DNA of 64,000 bases from Acidihalobacter prosperus (GTDB lineage Bacteria; Pseudomonadota; Gammaproteobacteria; DSM-5130; Acidihalobacteraceae), in contig NZ_JQSG02000002.1 in the NCBI RefSeq assembly GCF_000754095.2, positions 277,584 to 341,583 of the forward strand. Direction: 5' to 3'. Shown here piece after piece: positions 1 to 7,775 of this stretch. Position 1 is the stretch's first letter, and the number at the start of each line of letters is the position of its first letter. A program made the position numbers and the translations under genes. The notes beneath the pieces were generated by a model. That model did not search any database. It saw nothing but the letters and a program-made list of their open reading frames with translations, and was not told where the DNA came from.

Positions 1-277
1 TTCGTTCAGCCACTTGGCGTCGTTGCCGGTTATTTGGGTTTGTGGCCCTAGTGGGTCCCGGCACCTCCCATACCCGCACGTTTTCTTGTGGAAGAATGCC
101 CTCGAAGGCCGCGCGAACGGGCTCTATGGTTTCATGAAACAAGCCATTCAAGGCCACGATGACCTCATGCTCACCACGATTGCGTGCAATCGCTTTCGCC
201 AGAGACAGCGAATATCGCCCGATACCGCGAAACCGGCTTTCGGTTTGCGCGCCCTGCAAGTCCAGGACGATACGCAT
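1..277 (-). CDS. Glycosyltransferase, GT-B fold (5' part only)
   Basis: This is the first 92 codons of a gene that leaves the window at base 1. The protein begins MRIVLDLQGAQTESRF, then RGIGRYSLSLAKAI. That is the usual opening of family 4/1 glycosyltransferases and mannosyltransferases in O-antigen clusters, with a beta strand followed by the GIGRY turn near the acceptor site. The frame is open throughout. Its ATG shares one base with the stop of the upstream methyltransferase gene (TGATG), so translation is probably coupled. The sugar donor cannot be told from this fragment; the phosphomannomutase gene in the same run makes GDP-mannose a reasonable guess. Confidence 0.82.
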   Translation of the reverse strand, partial: MRIVLDLQGAQTESRFRGIGRYSLSLAKAIARNRGEHEVIVALNGLFHETIEPVRAAFEGILPQENVRVWEVPGPTRATNPNNRQRRQVAER

Positions 278-1470
278 CAATGCCGCTCCTTTCTGGAATT
301 AATAGCTCGATCGAGCTCTTCGTAAACACTGCGCGCACGCGGAGGGAGGTCATTCAAATCGCATTGATTTATTTCGTTGTTCTGTTGAACGCGTTCTTTC
401 ATTCTTCCATATAGTTTCTTGAGCGGCGCATACAAGCCAATCTTCTTCACAACACGCACGCCAAAATGCCTGAGACGCGAATGGGATTGCAGAAGAACAA
501 CACCACGCCGCGCCACGGGATAGGCCATTTTTTTAACAAACTTCTTTGCCCTTACGGTCGCGCCTTCCTGGCGCACCATCCTAAGCTGATGCGCCATCCA
601 TCTCAGGGGGGCTGTCATCCTCCAGGATCGACTGCCACAAATCCCATGCAACTCACTTAGCGCCTGCAAGGCCGTTGCTTCCGCCTTTTGCGCATGCGCG
701 ACAGCTTCATCTATTCGCTGCAGGTGTCCCGCTTCATAGCGCATCGCCAGATCTTCAAGGGTCAAACCGTATCGTTGTTCGTAAGCCGCATCAAAACCCT
801 TCAGTATTTCTTCCTGCGCCGCCTTTTGGGCAACTATTGCGTAGTCCGGACTCACGCCGTTGAGCACCTGCAGCAAGCTGATGTTCTTCGCGGTTCGCAG
901 TTCCTCAGGCTCCTGAAGCCCCAGGGTCTTGGTGCGCAGGAATCCTGTGTAGTCCGGCAAAAACGACAACAGCCTAGGCGGCAACGGCTGCAGATGCGTG
1001 GGGTCTGAATAGAAACTGGATGAGCCGACGACGATGTTTTCCGGATTTGGCGTCTCCAAAATAAGTAGACCGGCGGGCTTTAACACCCGCAACGCCTCTT
1101 CCACCAACTTTTGCAATGCGCCAAATGGGATATGCTCTGCCATATGGAAGCCCGAAACGATCGTCTGGCTTTCGTCAGGAAGTTGCTCGAGAGCCTCTAT
1201 GGCGTCTTTTTTGTCGACGGAAAATCCTCGTTCTCGGCAGGCCGCCAGCATCCCTTCATCCAGGTCGACGCCTTGGCAGGAAAAACCGGATTCACCCAGG
1301 AGTTCCAGCCATTCGCCCCGGCCACACCCCAAATCGATTACGGCACAATGGTCATATATGCTCTTTAGCGGCAGAACGAACGGGAGATAGACCCGCAATC
1401 TCCCCTTGATTAACTCCCGAGAACCACGATAGCGATCTTCGAATGCCCGATAAAAATTTACGCCATGCAT
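277..1470 (-). CDS. Class I SAM methyltransferase with C-terminal helical extension (WbdD-like)
   Basis: The protein has 397 residues. The first 200 or so form a class I SAM methyltransferase: motif I is VIDLGCGRGEW near residue 44, the acidic ribose-binding residue is in GVDLDEGML, and ETPNPEN follows. The rest is charged and helical, with SRSWRMTAPLR and a C-terminal YEELDRAI segment of the kind found in multidomain O-antigen enzymes. WbdD-type proteins methylate the non-reducing end of polymannose O-antigens and so stop chain growth, and their coiled coil sets chain length. No kinase domain is visible here, so the chain-terminator role is inferred from the methyltransferase, the extension and the neighbouring ABC exporter. 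Confidence 0.75.
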   Translation of the reverse strand: MHGVNFYRAFEDRYRGSRELIKGRLRVYLPFVLPLKSIYDHCAVIDLGCGRGEWLELLGESGFSCQGVDLDEGMLAACRERGFSVDKKDAIEALEQLPDESQTIVSGFHMAEHIPFGALQKLVEEALRVLKPAGLLILETPNPENIVVGSSSFYSDPTHLQPLPPRLLSFLPDYTGFLRTKTLGLQEPEELRTAKNISLLQVLNGVSPDYAIVAQKAAQEEILKGFDAAYEQRYGLTLEDLAMRYEAGHLQRIDEAVAHAQKAEATALQALSELHGICGSRSWRMTAPLRWMAHQLRMVRQEGATVRAKKFVKKMAYPVARRGVVLLQSHSRLRHFGVRVVKKIGLYAPLKKLYGRMKERVQQNNEINQCDLNDLPPRARSVYEELDRAINSRKERH

Positions 1471-1519
1471 AAGTACAATTCCGTTGCGAACTCAACCGGA
1501 TCCAGCGATGGACGGCACA

Positions 1520-2902
1520 TCACGCCCCCTGAATCACGGCTTCGATTTCATCCACCAGATGAGGGACGGGAAAGGCATTGTTTCTGACTTCGACATTCAG
1601 CCTGAGCAATGGCTCTGTATTGGACCCACGCAGATTGAAACGCCAGTCCGGGAACTCCACGCTGACACCATCCGTCCGGTCTACGGTTGGATTCTGAGGC
1701 AAGAAGCGGGCCAGCACCCGCTCGATCGTGCCCGGCACGTCCTCGACCCGACAGTTGATCTCGCCGCTGCATGGATAGGCAGCCATGCGCTCGTCGACCA
1801 GATCCGCCAAGGTCTTGCCGCTCGCGCTCATCAACTCGCCGATCAGCAGCCAAGGGATCATGCCAGAATCGCAGTAGGCGAATTCCCGGAAATAGTGGTG
1901 TGCGCTCATCTCGCCGCCGTAGACGGCGTCTTCCTCGCGCATGCGCTGTTTGATGAAGGCATGGCCGGTCTTGGACTGGACCGGGATACCACCCGCCTCC
2001 CGCACCTGTTCGATGGTGTTCCAGGTCAGACGGGGGTCATGGATGATCTTCGCCCCCGGATGCTTGGCCAGCAGCGTCTCGGCCAGCAGTCCCACCAGGT
2101 AGTAGCCTTCTATGAAACGGCCCTTGGCGTCGAACAGGAAGCAGCGGTCGAAGTCGCCGTCCCAGGCAATGCCCAGATCGGCGCCATGCTCAGCCACAGC
2201 CTTTGATGTGGCCGAACGCATTTCCGGCAATAACGGATTCGGCACACCATTGGGGAAATTGCCATCCGGCTGTTCATGGACGTAATGCACCTTGAAGGGC
2301 AAGTACTTTTCCAAGCGTCGCATGACCGGACCGGCACCGCCGTTGCCGGGGTCGGCCACGATGGTCAACGGTTTGAGGCGGGAGACATCAACGTAACCCA
2401 GCAGGTGTTCGATATAAGCGGTCTTGTCGTGATCCTCGATCACATTGCCCCGGCGATCCGCCGGCTGATACTCGCCGGAGATCACGCGATCGCGAACGGC
2501 AAAAAGACCGGTATCGCCGCTGACGGGCCGTGCGCCCTCGCGCACGAGCTTCATGCCGTTGTAGCCCTTGGGGTTGTGGCTCGCGGTGATCATGATGCCG
2601 CCACCCACGCCATCTGTCTCACGGTGGAACGTCTGGAAATAGACTTCTTCCGTGCCGCACAAGCCAATGTCAATCACGTCCGCGCCGGCATCGCACAGCC
2701 CACGAATCAGGGCTTCAGAAAGCATGGGGCTTTCCAGGCGCACGTCATGGCCAACCACGACTTTCGCAGCGCCGATTTCATCGACAAAGGCGCGGCCAAT
2801 CGCATAAGTCACATCGGCATCCAACATTTCCGGGACTTGGCCACGGATGTCATAGGCCTTGAAGCAGGCCCTGACCTTCGCGGTAATTGCCGACTGGCTC
2901 AT
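1520..2902 (-). CDS. manB: Phosphomannomutase/phosphoglucomutase (AlgC/ManB type)
   Basis: This 460-residue alpha-D-phosphohexomutase interconverts mannose-6-phosphate and mannose-1-phosphate (or the glucose equivalents), which feeds GDP-mannose or UDP-glucose synthesis. The phosphoserine loop [13 protein letters not shown] is near residue 105, the Mg-binding loop is DGDFDRC near 245, and the sugar-binding [10 protein letters not shown] is near 325. A C-terminal [10 protein letters not shown] phosphate-binding loop is present. Length and motifs match AlgC. The ATG overlaps the stop of the small ORF upstream (ATGA), which places it in the same transcript as the ABC exporter. Confidence 0.9.
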   Translation of the reverse strand: MSQSAITAKVRACFKAYDIRGQVPEMLDADVTYAIGRAFVDEIGAAKVVVGHDVRLESPMLSEALIRGLCDAGADVIDIGLCGTEEVYFQTFHRETDGVGGGIMITASHNPKGYNGMKLVREGARPVSGDTGLFAVRDRVISGEYQPADRRGNVIEDHDKTAYIEHLLGYVDVSRLKPLTIVADPGNGGAGPVMRRLEKYLPFKVHYVHEQPDGNFPNGVPNPLLPEMRSATSKAVAEHGADLGIAWDGDFDRCFLFDAKGRFIEGYYLVGLLAETLLAKHPGAKIIHDPRLTWNTIEQVREAGGIPVQSKTGHAFIKQRMREEDAVYGGEMSAHHYFREFAYCDSGMIPWLLIGELMSASGKTLADLVDERMAAYPCSGEINCRVEDVPGTIERVLARFLPQNPTVDRTDGVSVEFPDWRFNLRGSNTEPLLRLNVEVRNNAFPVPHLVDEIEAVIQGA

Positions 2903-3162
2903 GATTCTTTCCCCGCATCGCCACTTTGCCTATCGAGCATCACCGGGTGGATGACCGCCAAGGTAGCTGAACCATGCATCTCCCGAGCACACCGAAAAGC
3001 CTTGCTGACCGGCACCACCTCGTCGGGAACGAAATGAATAGGCTTAAGTATCCCTTGCGTAAAACTGGGTGGAGATGCGCTCCTGCTCCTCCGCTCATAA
3101 TGACGAAATGTGATATCGGTCACCACCGACCCCGTGAATTCGCTACCCAGAGCGCGTCTCAT
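2899..3162 (-). CDS. Small unknown protein (87 aa) between wzt and manB
   Basis: I do not recognise this protein. It is basic (start [14 protein letters not shown]), with no clear membrane segment or signal peptide. The main support is position: its ATG overlaps the wzt stop as ATGA, and its own TGA overlaps the manB ATG as ATGA, so the ORF exactly fills the space between the two genes. That pattern matches the other coupled joints in this operon. It could also be a decayed remnant of the C-terminal substrate-binding domain that longer Wzt proteins carry, or a chance open frame. Confidence 0.45.
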   Translation of the reverse strand: MRRALGSEFTGSVVTDITFRHYERRSRSASPPSFTQGILKPIHFVPDEVVPVSKAFRCAREMHGSATLAVIHPVMLDRQSGDAGKES

Positions 3163-3908
3163 GCCCTTACTGCGGCCCCCACGGAGGGTTGCTCCAGCTC
3201 GGCTGTACTACCCTGTCTCACGATGCGTCCGTGCTCCAGCCGAACGTAGCGGTCGCAGAATTGCGCGACCTGGCTCTCCGCATGTGATACGAACAACAAT
3301 GTCATCCCATTCTTGCGCATGGTCTCGATGCGATCGAGACACTTGAGCTGAAAGTCTGCGTCGCCCACAGACAAAATCTCGTCAGCCAACAAGATTTCGG
3401 GGTCCAGATGCACCGCGACGGAAAACCCAAGCCGCGCATACATACCGGAGGAATAGTTCTTCACAGGCTCGTAGATAAACTCTCCGAGCTCTGAGAAGTC
3501 CAGAATCGAGCTAAACAACGCCCGAGTCTCCCGGTTTTTCAGGCCGAACAGGCTGGCGTTCAGATAGATATTCTCTTCCCCCGTCAGCTCGGGGTTGAAA
3601 CCCACGCCCAAGGCAATCATCGGCACGAGGCGGCCGCGGGTCACGACGCGACCAGTGGTCGGAGGCACAATACCGGCAATCAAGGTCAGCAGGGTGCTCT
3701 TGCCGGAACCGTTGTGCCCCATGAGACCCAGCGCCTCGCCGCGTTCTACGCTGAAAGAAACATTATCCAAAGCACGGAAACGATGAGGTTGCGGCCGCCA
3801 GCGTTTGTCGAACAGACCGACGACCCGCTTCTTGAGAGAGTCCTGTGCATTATGATGGAGCACGAAGTCCTTCGTGACCTGCTCGACGATGATGACGGGC
3901 TCGCTCAT
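3159..3908 (-). CDS. wzt: Polysaccharide ABC exporter, ATP-binding protein
   Basis: The 249-residue ATPase powers export of a lipid-linked polysaccharide through Wzm. Visible motifs are Walker A GHNGSGKST (near residue 65), the Q-loop region MIALGVGFNPELTGEEN, the signature NYSSGM followed by RLGFSVA, Walker B ILLADEIL and switch SHAE. The frame stays open 98 codons further upstream, but the ATG at 3908 overlaps the wzm stop (ATGA) and opens MSEPVIIVEQ as the family does. The protein ends soon after the nucleotide-binding domain, so it lacks the C-terminal carbohydrate-binding domain of the E. coli O9a type. It resembles the short KpsT-like form. Confidence 0.92.
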   Translation of the reverse strand: MSEPVIIVEQVTKDFVLHHNAQDSLKKRVVGLFDKRWRPQPHRFRALDNVSFSVERGEALGLMGHNGSGKSTLLTLIAGIVPPTTGRVVTRGRLVPMIALGVGFNPELTGEENIYLNASLFGLKNRETRALFSSILDFSELGEFIYEPVKNYSSGMYARLGFSVAVHLDPEILLADEILSVGDADFQLKCLDRIETMRKNGMTLLFVSHAESQVAQFCDRYVRLEHGRIVRQGSTAELEQPSVGAAVRA

Positions 3909-4714
3909 AGGCGTTCGATCAATTTTGCACCGCGACGATAGAAGAGCCAGAGGCCCACGCCCAAAGAAAGGGCCGCCCAGGCTGAAAAAGCGGCACTGAT
4001 CTGCCATGATGGCAGCTGCCCTGCCCAAAAAATATCCTGAAAGATATGTGTGAACTCCGTTAGCGGATTCACCAGAAAGAGATCGCGGATGCGGGCTGGC
4101 ACCATGCTCAGCGGATAGATGATGGGGGTCGTCCAGAAAAACAGCTGCACAAAGACTTCGACCAGATGCTTGAGATCCCGAAAATCCACATAGAGCACGC
4201 ATAGGATCAACATGAGACCGAATGCGAATCCCAGGAACAGCAACAGATAGAACGGATAGACCAGAAGCGCCCAGTGCAGCTTACCGCCTAATGGCCCGTA
4301 AAGCATCAGGAACACCACCAGCGCCATGAACCAGAGCACGGAATTGACCAACAGGTTCGAAAGCGGCACCAGCAAACGCGGGAAGTAGATCTTCTTGAGC
4401 AGATCGGCATTGCCCACCAGTTGTTCCGGCGCCTGGGTGACCAAGGTCGAAAACAACGTCCAATGCACGATGCCTGTCACCATATAAAGCGCATGGTTCG
4501 GCTGCGAAGAGCGAAACACATAGGTGAAGACGAAGAGGTACATCAAGGTAATCATCAGCGGATTCATGAGCGACCAGGCAAAGCCCAGCACGGCCCCTTG
4601 GTAACGCACCTTGATCTCCTTTGAGACCAAATTGCGCACCAAATCGCGATAAGACCACCAGCGCCAGAAAGGCCCGAGGAGGGTCCGCGCACGTATGTTC
4701 ACAACATCAGTCAT
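3905..4714 (-). CDS. wzm: Polysaccharide ABC exporter, permease
   Basis: This 269-residue ABC-2 type inner-membrane permease has about six hydrophobic segments, starting near LGFAWSLMNPLMITLMYLF. The N-terminal segment LVSKEIKVRYQGAVLG is the typical gate/coupling helix preceding TM1 in Wzm and TagG proteins. It pairs with the ATPase encoded directly downstream (ATGA overlap). It is the first gene of its coupled run. Its upstream region is a non-coding stretch of about 750 bases that holds a MITE-like element, and no JUMPstart or ops sequence was found there. Confidence 0.92.
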   Translation of the reverse strand: MTDVVNIRARTLLGPFWRWWSYRDLVRNLVSKEIKVRYQGAVLGFAWSLMNPLMITLMYLFVFTYVFRSSQPNHALYMVTGIVHWTLFSTLVTQAPEQLVGNADLLKKIYFPRLLVPLSNLLVNSVLWFMALVVFLMLYGPLGGKLHWALLVYPFYLLLFLGFAFGLMLILCVLYVDFRDLKHLVEVFVQLFFWTTPIIYPLSMVPARIRDLFLVNPLTEFTHIFQDIFWAGQLPSWQISAAFSAWAALSLGVGLWLFYRRGAKLIERL

Positions 4715-4871
4715 ACTGGCATGCTTTATCGAGAGGCCTAGAAGTAGTACGCCCGTAACCGCACCCCGCGGGGCAGAGGAGCAAGGATCCCCCCACAGGA
4801 AACAAGCGTGAATGCTACCGGATCAAGCCCATCTCAGCCAGCCTAACACGCGGCGAGATGCGGATATCGGT

Positions 4872-5124
4872 CTAGGGCCTGCTCACACCATGCGCTGGGG
4901 CGCTGTTGTGACTGAGCGCAAGGAGCGCAGTTTGGTGAACTCGAATCGGTCACGAGCAACGCCGAGCAGGTTTTTTCAGCCGCAACCCGCAGGGCCCCGC
5001 CGCCTTCCACATCTCGCGGTGTTGCGGCAGCTCATGTGGCAGGCCACTCCGCGCCCGCGGCGCCTGGCGAGCCACGCAAAGTGGCTCCGGCTGCGCCTCA
5101 CCGCATAGTGCGAACAAGCCCTAG
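4872..5124. mobile_element. MITE-like element, 253 bp, with long imperfect terminal inverted repeats
   Basis: The first 34 bases (4872-4905) and the reverse complement of the last 34 (5091-5124) match at 27 positions. Both begin CTAGGGC, and both contain CAC, one variable base, then ATGCG. There is no open frame of note inside. The ends carry the palindrome CTAG, which fits the YTAR target of IS5-group elements; it could be either a target duplication or part of the repeat. No second copy occurs in this window. The non-autonomous-element call rests on structure alone. Confidence 0.65.
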
Positions 5125-5468
5125 TAGCGCCAGCGGCACCGAATCATCGTCACGATCCATTCACACGGTTTGACAATGCCATCGGGTGGCGGATGTAGCC
5201 CAACGCCATGGCGCTCATGCGCCTCTCCCAGCGCACGGTGATCTGTCAACGCTCTTTATCGTCCGCGCCATCTCGCGGCGAGCCGGCGGGCTCACCATTT
5301 TTTCTCAGCACAGCCTTGGCGACTTCGCTCTCCAGCAGCCCCTCCGCCAGCAGATTTGTCAGCCCGTTCTCAGCACACCGGGCCTTGGGGCGCGTGCATC
5401 AGCGGTTTCCATGCCGCAAACCCGGCGCCAGAGTAAGATGATTGCCTCATAGAAGCCGGGCCGGCAGT
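5125..5468. other. Non-coding stretch, possibly decayed coding DNA
   Basis: Together with 4715-4871 this flanks the MITE-like element and holds no gene I can support. On the minus strand, short open pieces occur in shifting frames (for example NLLAEGLLESEVAKAVLRKN at about 5300-5360). They suggest a frameshifted remnant of a gene, but I recognise no family. A palindrome CCCCGCGGGG lies near 4769, upstream of wzm. Confidence 0.3.
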
Positions 5469-5651
5469 TTAGCTCCTTGATTGACGCCTCCTCACGCCTG
5501 TCTTCAAAAACATCAATAATCCGATCTTCGCAGCAAAGACACTCGCACCCAATCTCCGCACCATTTTTGGATTGACCATCAAATTATCGCGCCAACCAAT
5601 CTCGGGAAGTAATGACGACAACACTCGAACATCAACCACCCAAAACATCAT
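5469..5651 (-). CDS. Short unknown ORF (60 aa) coupled to the glycosyltransferase, possibly a gene remnant
   Basis: The ORF starts with ATG overlapping the glycosyltransferase stop (ATGA). It encodes a hydrophobic-basic peptide that opens MMFWVVDVRVL and contains a second hydrophobic patch (SVFAAKIGLLMFLK). I do not recognise it. Its base composition changes from AT-rich to GC-rich at about the point where it ends. It may be the 5' stump of a gene destroyed by the rearrangement that left the decayed stretch next to it. Confidence 0.3.
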   Translation of the reverse strand: MMFWVVDVRVLSSLLPEIGWRDNLMVNPKMVRRLGASVFAAKIGLLMFLKTGVRRRQSRS

Positions 5652-6739
5652 ATCGATTTATGATTCGATATCAAATCATTTAATTGTATTAATGATTTTC
5701 TCCAGCTGAACTCGCGGATACACTCCACACCGGCCTGAGAAATTTTAAATCTACGCTGAGCATCTCTTAGCAGATCGACTACATTAGACGCCAACGCATC
5801 AATATCAGCCGGCGGACTCAGCAGTGCATTCACATTATCTTTGGCATAGGCTCTAACACCAACATTATCAGTAGATACCAACGCTGCCCCGCACGACATA
5901 GCTTCGGCACCTGGCAAGCCCCAGCCCTCGTAATGCGATGGCATTAGAAAAATCATGCTGGCGTTATAGAGATCACAAAGCTCGCTATCGCGTGGGCGCT
6001 CATGGTATTCAACCCAATCAGGCATGAAGTTCGGTTTTTTAGGGCCAAAAGACCAAATATCAAGATCATGACCGCAAACTTCCCGCACCCTCGACAACGC
6101 CTTTATGGCGTCAGCCGTACCCTTAAATGTCTCACGCCGGGTTGGAAACCCTATTTTTCGCCTTCCAATAGAATCAACGGATTGCTTTATATTATAAATA
6201 TTGAAATCGATCCCATTTGGTATATAGGCATCGTAATCGGCACCGCACTGCCTCAATAATGCAGCACCCGCAGGCGAAGTGATTATATTAACGAATCCAG
6301 CACGATACGTGTCGCACATGCGTTTTTTTACTTCGCTGCGAGCAACCATGTAATGCTCATAGTCATGTATCAGATAGTATTTCTTGCCCGGGAGGCTGCC
6401 GTACGTTGCGATCCATTCTGCGGTCTGCCATGCCGTCGCCACGATCACATCCGACGGCGGAATCCGCTTTTCCTCCAATGAGAAAACCCACGAACACCTC
6501 ACTCTATTGTCTAGAGCAAACCACCCGACTGGACAGTAACTTTTATCAAAGAACCTCTGCAAAAATCTAACAATCTTGATTGATAGAAAAAAAATATTAT
6601 TTTTCTTATACAAGACAGCCGGGTGAATAATCGTTACTTCATGACCACATGAAACCAAGCCATTCGCATACTCATACACCACCTTAAACCCACCAACAGG
6701 GTTATTTCCAGAACCCGGCAGAACAAACGTTATCTTCAC
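5648..6739 (-). CDS. Glycosyltransferase family 4-like
   Basis: The 363-residue GT-B glycosyltransferase has an N-terminal Rossmann half (VLPGSGNNPVGGFKVVYEYA, the glycine-rich acceptor loop), IPNGID at the interdomain hinge, and a C-terminal donor half with PSHYEGWGLPGAEAMSCGAALV. The last is the E-x7-E nucleotide-sugar motif. It starts with GTG, one base after the methyltransferase stop. It is clearly richer in A+T than the ribosomal and metabolic genes around it, as are its two upstream neighbours, which fits horizontal acquisition. The donor sugar is not predictable. Confidence 0.85.
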   Translation of the reverse strand: MKITFVLPGSGNNPVGGFKVVYEYANGLVSCGHEVTIIHPAVLYKKNNIFFLSIKIVRFLQRFFDKSYCPVGWFALDNRVRCSWVFSLEEKRIPPSDVIVATAWQTAEWIATYGSLPGKKYYLIHDYEHYMVARSEVKKRMCDTYRAGFVNIITSPAGAALLRQCGADYDAYIPNGIDFNIYNIKQSVDSIGRRKIGFPTRRETFKGTADAIKALSRVREVCGHDLDIWSFGPKKPNFMPDWVEYHERPRDSELCDLYNASMIFLMPSHYEGWGLPGAEAMSCGAALVSTDNVGVRAYAKDNVNALLSPPADIDALASNVVDLLRDAQRRFKISQAGVECIREFSWRKSLIQLNDLISNHKSI

Positions 6740-6740
6740 C

Positions 6741-7667
6741 TCAACCCTCGCCTTTTGGCTCGAACAACAAATTCAAGTATGGATAAAAATACTGCTTTTT
6801 CACACCTTTATTGATCAGCCAATCGCGAGGTATTGGGACACCAACACGGATTGATTTACCCCTCACATGAAAATTCTTAAAGACGCCATTTATAGGCGGC
6901 ACGAGCGACAAAGACGGAAAAACATTTTCATCTGATATAAAACTTATTTCAAAACCACCAGCATCAAAATGTCTTTCTATGTTTGACAATGACCTATAGT
7001 AAACATCCCATGAGCCATTATCTGATATGAGGTACTGGTGCCGCTTGCCACGCAACTTCAAATAACCCAACGCCAACCATCTTGGCATCCACGGCAAGAA
7101 CGCCAAACCAGTATGGTCGTCTCTTAGTTGAATTTTATTAGGAACAAGCACAAATAACACATGCCTGCACACCCTTTTAAGTTCGGGCATCAGCACACCA
7201 AGAACCCGATCACTCAAATGCTCAAGAACCACAAACATTGTCACAACATCGAAACTTTTATCTTCAAATGGCAGGCCATCACCATCGCCTTCAATAAATT
7301 TTATTTCATCGACATTATTCTCACGAGCCAAAATCCTGGCGAACCCAAGGTGCTCGCGATGAAGATCAACACCATATGCATCATACCCAAGCAAGTTCAG
7401 AATAACGGTCAATTCCCCCGTCCCACAGCCAAAATCCAGTATTTTAAGGTCCTTACCTAGAGCATATTTGCATCTAATTTCGGTCATCAGTGATTCAAGC
7501 CAGGACGCATAGCCCGATCCAACCGGATTTGTTTTCTCGCTATAGTCCTTCATTTTTGCTTCATAGATATGAGTACCTAAAAACGGCCTCATATACCGAG
7601 AGATGGCAGACATGAATTCGTCTGCCTTAATATCAGCATCTCTCAAGTCCACGTTACTCACCTTCAC
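6741..7667 (-). CDS. SAM-dependent methyltransferase of the polysaccharide locus
   Basis: The 308-residue class I methyltransferase has motif I ILDFGCGTGELT near residue 75, the acidic loop AYGVDLHREH, motif II DKSFDVVTMFVVLEH and a post-motif proline loop VLVPNKIQL. The fold is of the UbiE/Coq5-like type often found in O-antigen clusters, where such proteins O-methylate sugars or act on lipid-linked intermediates. It is AT-rich. It sits upstream of, and almost touches, the glycosyltransferase gene, so the two are probably cotranscribed. The acceptor is unknown. Confidence 0.82.
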   Translation of the reverse strand: MKVSNVDLRDADIKADEFMSAISRYMRPFLGTHIYEAKMKDYSEKTNPVGSGYASWLESLMTEIRCKYALGKDLKILDFGCGTGELTVILNLLGYDAYGVDLHREHLGFARILARENNVDEIKFIEGDGDGLPFEDKSFDVVTMFVVLEHLSDRVLGVLMPELKRVCRHVLFVLVPNKIQLRDDHTGLAFLPWMPRWLALGYLKLRGKRHQYLISDNGSWDVYYRSLSNIERHFDAGGFEISFISDENVFPSLSLVPPINGVFKNFHVRGKSIRVGVPIPRDWLINKGVKKQYFYPYLNLLFEPKGEG

Positions 7668-7775
7668 TTCCCCGAAAAGACAACCCGCACGGAATAACCA
7701 TGGATCGACTTCAATAAATCACCACAAGTCGACCGGGACTGCTCCACCGAAAACTCATGCATTAATAATGCATGG

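Noticed and set aside
4715..4871. JUMPstart/ops element ahead of the exporter genes
   Set aside because: No GGCGGTAG-type sequence was seen upstream of wzm on the transcribed strand.
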